This document shows, one piece after another, positions 59,737 through 64,000 of a stretch of DNA of 64,000 nt. The stretch spans positions 1-64,000 of the forward strand of contig CAZXQO010000010.1 in NCBI GenBank assembly GCA_964643075.1, in the 5' to 3' direction. Source of the stretch: Desulfocucumis sp964643075. GTDB lineage: Bacteria > Bacillota > Desulfotomaculia > Desulfotomaculales > Desulfocucumaceae. The position numbers were made by a program, and so were the translations under genes. Numbering within the stretch: the first letter of the stretch is position 1; every line of letters begins with the position of its first letter. The notes under the pieces were generated by a model. It saw only the letters and a program-made list of their open reading frames with translations, was not told the DNA's origin and made no database searches.

Positions 59737-60405
59737 CTATTCGCCTCCTTGACCGGCAGCCGGCCTAACCTTTGCTGCTGGCAGTACTTCTCCTTTATAT
59801 ATCCAGACTTTAATGCCGATTTTACCGTAGGTGGTATTGGCTTCCGCAGTGCCGTAATCAACATCCGCGCGCAGTGTGTGCAGGGGAACCTTGCCCTCAC
59901 TGTACCACTCTCTGCGGGCGATTTCCGCACCTGCCAGCCTGCCGCCGCAGGCGATTTTTATGCCCTTGGCCCCGGATTTCATAGAACGGGAAACAGCCTG
60001 TTTCATGGCCCTGCGGAAGGCTGTCCTTTTTTCAATCTGAGCGGCCACATTCTCTGCCACAAGCTGTGCGTCCAATTCCGGCACCTTGATTTCAGCTATA
60101 TTAACGTGTACCTGTTTGCCGGTCATTTTTTCCAGCGTTTTACGGAGGTTTTCCACTTCAGTTCCGCCACGGCCGATTACTATGCCGGGTTTGGCTGTGT
60201 GTATAGTAATTTTCAGCCTGTTGGCTGCTCTTTCAATTTGGATGCGGGAAATGCCGGATTGGTAAAGCCTTTTTTTAATATACTCACGGATTTTTACATC
60301 CTCTTGAAGGAGAGAAGCAAAATCTTTCTTCGAAGCAAACCATTTCCCTTCCCAGTCCTTGATAATGCCGATGCGCAATCCTTTCGGATGTACCTTTTGC
60401 CCCAC
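59737..60405 (-). CDS. rpsC: 30S ribosomal protein S3
   Basis: 222 residues from GTG 60405. 'GQKVHPKGLRIGIIKDWEGK', the KH motif 'PGIVIGRGGTEVENLRKTLE' and 'GAKGIKIACGGRLAGAEIAR' are typical. The large plus-strand frame opposite is a shadow. Confidence 0.97.
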   Translation of the reverse strand: MGQKVHPKGLRIGIIKDWEGKWFASKKDFASLLQEDVKIREYIKKRLYQSGISRIQIERAANRLKITIHTAKPGIVIGRGGTEVENLRKTLEKMTGKQVHVNIAEIKVPELDAQLVAENVAAQIEKRTAFRRAMKQAVSRSMKSGAKGIKIACGGRLAGAEIARREWYSEGKVPLHTLRADVDYGTAEANTTYGKIGIKVWIYKGEVLPAAKVRPAAGQGGE

Positions 60406-60417
60406 GCTAACCCTCCT

Positions 60418-60771
60418 TTATTTTGCGTTTTTCTCCCTTACCACCACTGTTATGTGGCTGGTGCGCTTACGCAGTACATCTGCCCGCCCCATGGCTCTGG
60501 CCTGAAAACGCTTGATGGTCGGTCCTTGATCTACATAGCACTCAGCAACGTACAGGCTATCCTTATCCATTTCATAATTATGCTCGGCATTAGCAGCAGC
60601 AGATTTGACAACCTTTGCTATCGGTGTGGAAGCCCTTTTCGGCATGTATTTCAGTATCGCCAAAGCTTCACGAACATCCTTACCCCGGATCAGGTCCACC
60701 ACCTGGCGCACCTTGCGCGGGGAGATACGGATGTATCTGGCTATAGCTTTGGCTTCGGCATTGTCTGCCAT
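60418..60771 (-). CDS. rplV: 50S ribosomal protein L22
   Basis: 117 residues from ATG 60771. 'ARYIRISPRKVRQVVDLIRG' and 'KRFQARAMGRADVLRKRTSH' (exit-tunnel loop) are canonical. Confidence 0.97.
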   Translation of the reverse strand: MADNAEAKAIARYIRISPRKVRQVVDLIRGKDVREALAILKYMPKRASTPIAKVVKSAAANAEHNYEMDKDSLYVAECYVDQGPTIKRFQARAMGRADVLRKRTSHITVVVREKNAK

Positions 60772-60795
60772 TTGTATACCCCCTTCGTCCAGCGC

Positions 60796-61080
60796 TTACT
60801 TTAACGCAGAAGACCTCTCGGTATGGTGCCCGTGGCCCCTGAACATCCTGGTAGGGGCAAATTCTCCAAGCTTATGGCCCACCATATCTTCCGTAACATA
60901 TACCGGGACATGCTTGCGGCCATCGTGCACGGCCAGGGTATGGCCTATCATTTCGGGGAATATGGTGGAACGTCGGGACCATGTTTTAATCACCCTTTTG
61001 TCCCCTGAAGCATTCATACCTTGGATCTTATTCAGCAACTTCTCATCGCAGTAAGGCCCTTTTTTTAGGGAACGGCCCAT
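60796..61080 (-). CDS. rpsS: 30S ribosomal protein S19
   Basis: 94 residues from ATG 61080. 'GRSLKKGPYCDEKLLNKIQG' and 'TEDMVGHKLGEFAPTRMFRG' identify S19. 89 bp from rplB. Confidence 0.97.
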   Translation of the reverse strand: MGRSLKKGPYCDEKLLNKIQGMNASGDKRVIKTWSRRSTIFPEMIGHTLAVHDGRKHVPVYVTEDMVGHKLGEFAPTRMFRGHGHHTERSSALK

Positions 61081-61169
61081 TTATTAGCCTCCTTTCATTC
61101 CATAATCGAATGAACGTTATATAAAATTGATTTATTGCAGTCTTTCGGATCTTAGGAAAAAGCCCTGCC

Positions 61170-61994
61170 CTACTTGGTCCGCCGTTTCACGATCATCTTA
61201 TCGCTGGGCTTTTTCTTCCTGGTTCTGGCGCCAAGAGCTGGTTTGCCCCATGGTGTAACAGGGTTCCGGCCTATGGGGGAGCGGCCCTCACCACCGCCGT
61301 GGGGGTGGTCCACAGGGTTCATAACTACGCCTCTGACCGTAGGCCTGATACCCATCCAGCGTTTTCGCCCGGCTTTACCAATGGTTATGTTTTCGTGATC
61401 CACATTACCCACCTGGCCGATAGTGGCCCGGCATTCCTGCAGCAATAGCCTCATTTCCCCCGAGGGCATGCGTATATTGGCGTATTTACCTTCCTTGGCC
61501 ATCAACTGTGCCGAGGTACCGGCTGAACGGACCAGTTGTCCCCCGCCATTGGGATACATTTCTATATTGTGAATCATGGTGCCCACCGGAATATTTTTCA
61601 AGGGAAGAGCATTTCCCACCTTGATATCAGCACCTGGCCCGGAAACCACTGTCATACCCACTGCCAACCCCATAGGTGCCAGGATGTAGCGTTTTTCACC
61701 GTCGGCATAGTTTAGCAGTGCTATACGGGCCGAGCGGTTGGGATCATATTCAATGGAAGCTACTTTGGCCGGGATGACATCCTTATTTCTTTTAAAATCA
61801 ATAATACGGTACTGCCTTTTATGCCCGCCACCACGGTGTCTTACCGTAAGCCTGCCCTGTTTATTGCGACCACCTGATTTCTTCAGTGGCTCCAACAGGG
61901 ATTTTTCAGGTTTAGCGGTGGTAAGTTCATCAAAAGCCGAAACGGTGACGAACCGGCGGCCCGGTGAAGTAGGCTTGAACTTCTTGATAGCCAC
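61170..61994 (-). CDS. rplB: 50S ribosomal protein L2
   Basis: 274 residues from ATG 61994. 'GRLTVRHRGGGHKRQYRIID' and the peptidyl-transferase-side 'VMNPVDHPHGGGEGRSPIGR' are invariant. Confidence 0.98.
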   Translation of the reverse strand: MAIKKFKPTSPGRRFVTVSAFDELTTAKPEKSLLEPLKKSGGRNKQGRLTVRHRGGGHKRQYRIIDFKRNKDVIPAKVASIEYDPNRSARIALLNYADGEKRYILAPMGLAVGMTVVSGPGADIKVGNALPLKNIPVGTMIHNIEMYPNGGGQLVRSAGTSAQLMAKEGKYANIRMPSGEMRLLLQECRATIGQVGNVDHENITIGKAGRKRWMGIRPTVRGVVMNPVDHPHGGGEGRSPIGRNPVTPWGKPALGARTRKKKPSDKMIVKRRTK

Positions 61995-62116
61995 CTTCTA
62001 TTACCTCCTTATATTCCTGCCCTACAACTCAACCGCCAGCTTTCAGCCGGGATAAACTCTTCAATCCCGTTTACTGAGGCCCGAGGACTGACTTTTCGAA
62101 AAGGGACAGGCCGGTT

Positions 62117-62404
62117 CTATACTCCTTCAAACAATTCTATCTTGTCCCCTTCTTTAAGGGTGACGATGGCCTTTTTATAATCAGGCGTCCTGCCCAGAAC
62201 TTTCCTGACCCGGCGCAGTTTGCCCTTATACCGCATAGTGTGTACTTTCTTGACCTTTACCTTGAAAAGCTCTTCCACGGCTTTTTTAATTTCAACCTTG
62301 TTGGCCTTAAGGTCAACGATAAAGGTGAATTTGTTTTCAGCTTGCAGGGCCATGCTTTTCTCGGTTACCACAGGTCTTTTTAGTATATCCCTCGGATCTT
62401 TCAT
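62117..62404 (-). CDS. rplW: 50S ribosomal protein L23
   Basis: 95 residues from ATG 62404, overlapping rplD by 4 bp (ATGA coupling). 'DILKRPVVTEKSMALQAENK' and 'ANKVEIKKAVEELFKVKVKK' fit L23 at the tunnel exit. Confidence 0.97.
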   Translation of the reverse strand: MKDPRDILKRPVVTEKSMALQAENKFTFIVDLKANKVEIKKAVEELFKVKVKKVHTMRYKGKLRRVRKVLGRTPDYKKAIVTLKEGDKIELFEGV

Positions 62405-63027
62405 TGTGCAAGCACCTCCTCTACCCTGGTTACTGCTTCCTTGGTTATAACCAGAGTATTGTGTGCCAGAATATCATATACATTCAGCCAACTGGCCGCC
62501 ACCGGCTTTATCCCGGGGATATTGCGGGCGGATTTAACTACATTTTCATCGGTGCTGTCAATAACTACCAGGGCCTTGTTATTTACCTTGAGATTATTAA
62601 GTATGCGGGCCATTTCCCTGGTTTTGGGGTGCTCCATTTTTAATTCATCCAGCACCACTATATTGCCTTCCTCAACCTTGGAGGAGAGTGCTGATCTCAT
62701 GGCCAGGCGCCTTACTTTCTTGGGCAGCCTGATGCTGTAGTCCCTGGGGTGTGGACCGAAAACCACGCCGCCGCCACGCCAGATAGGTGAGCGTGTGCTG
62801 CCGTGCCTGGCCCTACCGGTACCTTTCTGGCGCCAGGGCTTTTTACCGCCACCAGCAACCTCTGACCTTGTTTTAGTGTCGTGTGTACCCCTTCTTTGAC
62901 CGGCCAGATGCGCAACCACGGCGTCATGCAAAACGGACCGGTGCACGGAAACACCGAAGACACTGTCATTTAAATCTATTTCCCCCACCTGATCTCCGTT
63001 TATGTTGTATAAAACAACTTTAGGCAT
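62401..63027 (-). CDS. rplD: 50S ribosomal protein L4
   Basis: 208 residues from ATG 63027 (AGGAGG at ~63034-63039). A longer frame to 63135 runs into the tandem repeat array and is not the start. 'KPWRQKGTGRARHGSTRSPI' is the tunnel loop signature. Confidence 0.97.
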   Translation of the reverse strand: MPKVVLYNINGDQVGEIDLNDSVFGVSVHRSVLHDAVVAHLAGQRRGTHDTKTRSEVAGGGKKPWRQKGTGRARHGSTRSPIWRGGGVVFGPHPRDYSIRLPKKVRRLAMRSALSSKVEEGNIVVLDELKMEHPKTREMARILNNLKVNNKALVVIDSTDENVVKSARNIPGIKPVAASWLNVYDILAHNTLVITKEAVTRVEEVLAQ

Positions 63028-63044
63028 ATAAGTTCCTCCTACAA

Positions 63045-63275
63045 AGGTATGGGGACACACCTTCTTGGCTTGGACAGTCCCCCTACTTTTGAACAAATTC
63101 ACGAAGGAATGTCCCCAATTGGTGTATGGGGCCACACCTTCTTAACTTGGACAGATCCCCTATTTTTGAACAAATTCACGAAGGAATGTCCCCAATTGGT
63201 GTATGGGGCCACATCTTCTTAGCTTGGACAGATCCCCTATTTTTGAACAAATTCATGAAGGAAAGTCCCAATTTA
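63045..63275. repeat. Tandem array of a 77-bp unit between rplC and rplD (family A)
   Basis: Three copies start at 63051, 63128 and 63205, exactly 77 bp apart. Each runs from GGGGACACACCTTCTT (GGGGCCACA in copies 2 and 3) through CTTGGACAG...CCCCTA and TTTTGAACAAATTCACGAAGG to TGTCCCC, followed by AATTGGTGTAT as linker. Copy 3 ends degenerate. The GGGGACA/TGTCCCC ends can pair within a unit. It occupies nearly all of the 256-bp rplC-rplD gap. Confidence 0.92.
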
Positions 63276-63283
63276 AGCCGCCT

Positions 63284-63916
63284 CTATTGCATGGCCTTGA
63301 CGCTGTCCTTGATCATTACAAGACTCCCTTTGGGACCCGGGACAGCACCTTTTATCGCCAGCAAGTTGCGCTCCGGATCTACCCTTACCACTTCAAGGTT
63401 CTGCACGGTGACCCTTGCGGAGCCATGATGACCCGGCAATTTACGTCCCTTAAAAACCCTGGCCGGACCTTTTGCTCCGAGGGAGCCCGGACGCCGGTGG
63501 TATTTCGAGCCGTGAGCCATGGGTCCGCGGTGGAAGCCATGACGCTTGATGCCTCCGGAAAAACCCTTCCCTTTGGAAGTACCTACCACGTCAACCTTTT
63601 CACCAGGGGTGAACACGTCGGCCTTAATTTCCTGGCCTACCTGATAATTCTCAAAATCGTCCAGCTTAAACTCTTTCAAAATTCTTAACGGGCGAACAGC
63701 AGCCTTGCTAAAATGACCCTTAATTGGTTTATTAAACAATCTTTCACGCTTTTCACCGAAGCCCACCTGCACGGCGCCGTAACCATCACGTTCAGGAGTT
63801 TTCTTTTGTACTACGTAGCAAGGGCCGGCCTCGATTACAGTAACCGGTACAGACAGCCCAGTATCGGTAAACAATTGGGTCATGCCAATCTTTTTGCCGA
63901 GAATTCCTTTTTTCAT
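63284..63916 (-). CDS. rplC: 50S ribosomal protein L3
   Basis: 210 residues from ATG 63916 (GGAGGTG; a GTG three codons upstream overlaps that site). 'KKGILGKKIGMTQLFTDTGL' and 'GSKYHRRPGSLGAKGPARVF' identify L3. rpsJ, the usual first gene of the S10 operon, should lie just beyond the right edge. It ends 8 bp from the tandem repeat array. Confidence 0.97.
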   Translation of the reverse strand: MKKGILGKKIGMTQLFTDTGLSVPVTVIEAGPCYVVQKKTPERDGYGAVQVGFGEKRERLFNKPIKGHFSKAAVRPLRILKEFKLDDFENYQVGQEIKADVFTPGEKVDVVGTSKGKGFSGGIKRHGFHRGPMAHGSKYHRRPGSLGAKGPARVFKGRKLPGHHGSARVTVQNLEVVRVDPERNLLAIKGAVPGPKGSLVMIKDSVKAMQ

Positions 63917-64000
63917 ATCCTGCACCTCCAGTGCCGGCCGAAAGAAAGCGGTTCACTTTTTTGTGGTGTGAACATTACTTTCGGAAACACAATCTTTACG

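Noticed and set aside
59692..60804. 370-codon plus-strand frame opposite rpsC/rplV
   Set aside because: Shadow of ribosomal genes caused by GC-biased codon use; the composition is not protein-like.
63045..63275. CRISPR array
   Set aside because: Units are directly repeated over their whole 77 bp with no variable spacers and no cas genes nearby.
63917..64000. rpsJ (S10) at the right edge
   Set aside because: The last 84 bp contain no S10 C-terminal coding sequence that I can recognise; the gene must lie outside the window.

Overview
The window comes from a Gram-positive, spore-forming anaerobe of the Firmicutes, most likely the Desulfotomaculum/Pelotomaculum group (Peptococcaceae sensu lato). 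The evidence is a Firmicutes-type S10-spc-alpha ribosomal operon running into ecfA1-ecfA2-ecfT-truA-rplM-rpsI-cwlD (cwlD is a sporulation cortex gene), a selenocysteine-containing NAD-linked formate dehydrogenase, HrcA/CIRCE control of groESL, S-layer homology domains, and acuA. The genus is inferred from gene content; no 16S gene is present.

Layout. (1) 1-6601: right end of a prophage or integrative element inserted at the 3' end of a tRNA-Thr(CGT) gene. It carries a lysogeny module (repressor, ImmA-type protease, divergent Cro-like regulator, four 15-bp operator-like palindromes), several small Zn-ribbon/HTH proteins and a tyrosine integrase. Three of its genes are interrupted (two frameshifts, one in-frame TGA), so it looks decayed. 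(2) 6602-13082: housekeeping and stress genes: tRNA-Thr, a papain-like amidase, ogt, cysK, a half-size chromate transporter, a YmaF-like protein, and groESL with promoter and CIRCE. (3) 13312-17310: leftward molybdenum-cofactor operon (58-aa protein, moeA, moeA-PBP fusion, mog). (4) 17588-25680: glgA, an acidic CWB2-like protein, an IS200 copy, a CBS protein, a flavoprotein, a GATase and gene remnants. (5) 25885-32096: leftward four-gene operon for a soluble NAD-dependent, probably electron-bifurcating formate dehydrogenase (NuoE-, NuoF- and NuoG-N-terminus-like subunits plus the selenoprotein FdhA). (6) 32234-43678: 5-formyl-THF cyclo-ligase, a radical SAM-PDZ protein, tsaD, small conserved proteins, acuA, a chemoreceptor, an SLH protein, a stand-alone CBM25 and cwlD. 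(7) 43750-63916: the ribosomal super-operon, all leftward, from rplC at the right edge to rpsI. adk is absent from its usual place between secY and map.

Functional links. The Moco operon supplies the cofactor that FdhA needs. The UGA in fdhA is followed by a near-perfect bacterial SECIS hairpin, so the two apparent ORFs are one selenoprotein gene. Formate from this complex and 5-formyl-THF salvage both feed C1/folate metabolism.

The most unusual layer is repetitive. At least three families of short non-coding palindromic elements occupy intergenic gaps, including positions inside the ribosomal operon: a 77-bp unit tandemly repeated between rplC and rplD, with relatives at 9.6, 13.8 and 57.8 kb; a ~120-bp element between rpsM and rpmJ, with relatives at 37.2 and 46.6 kb; and a 143-bp nested inverted repeat at 36.4 kb.
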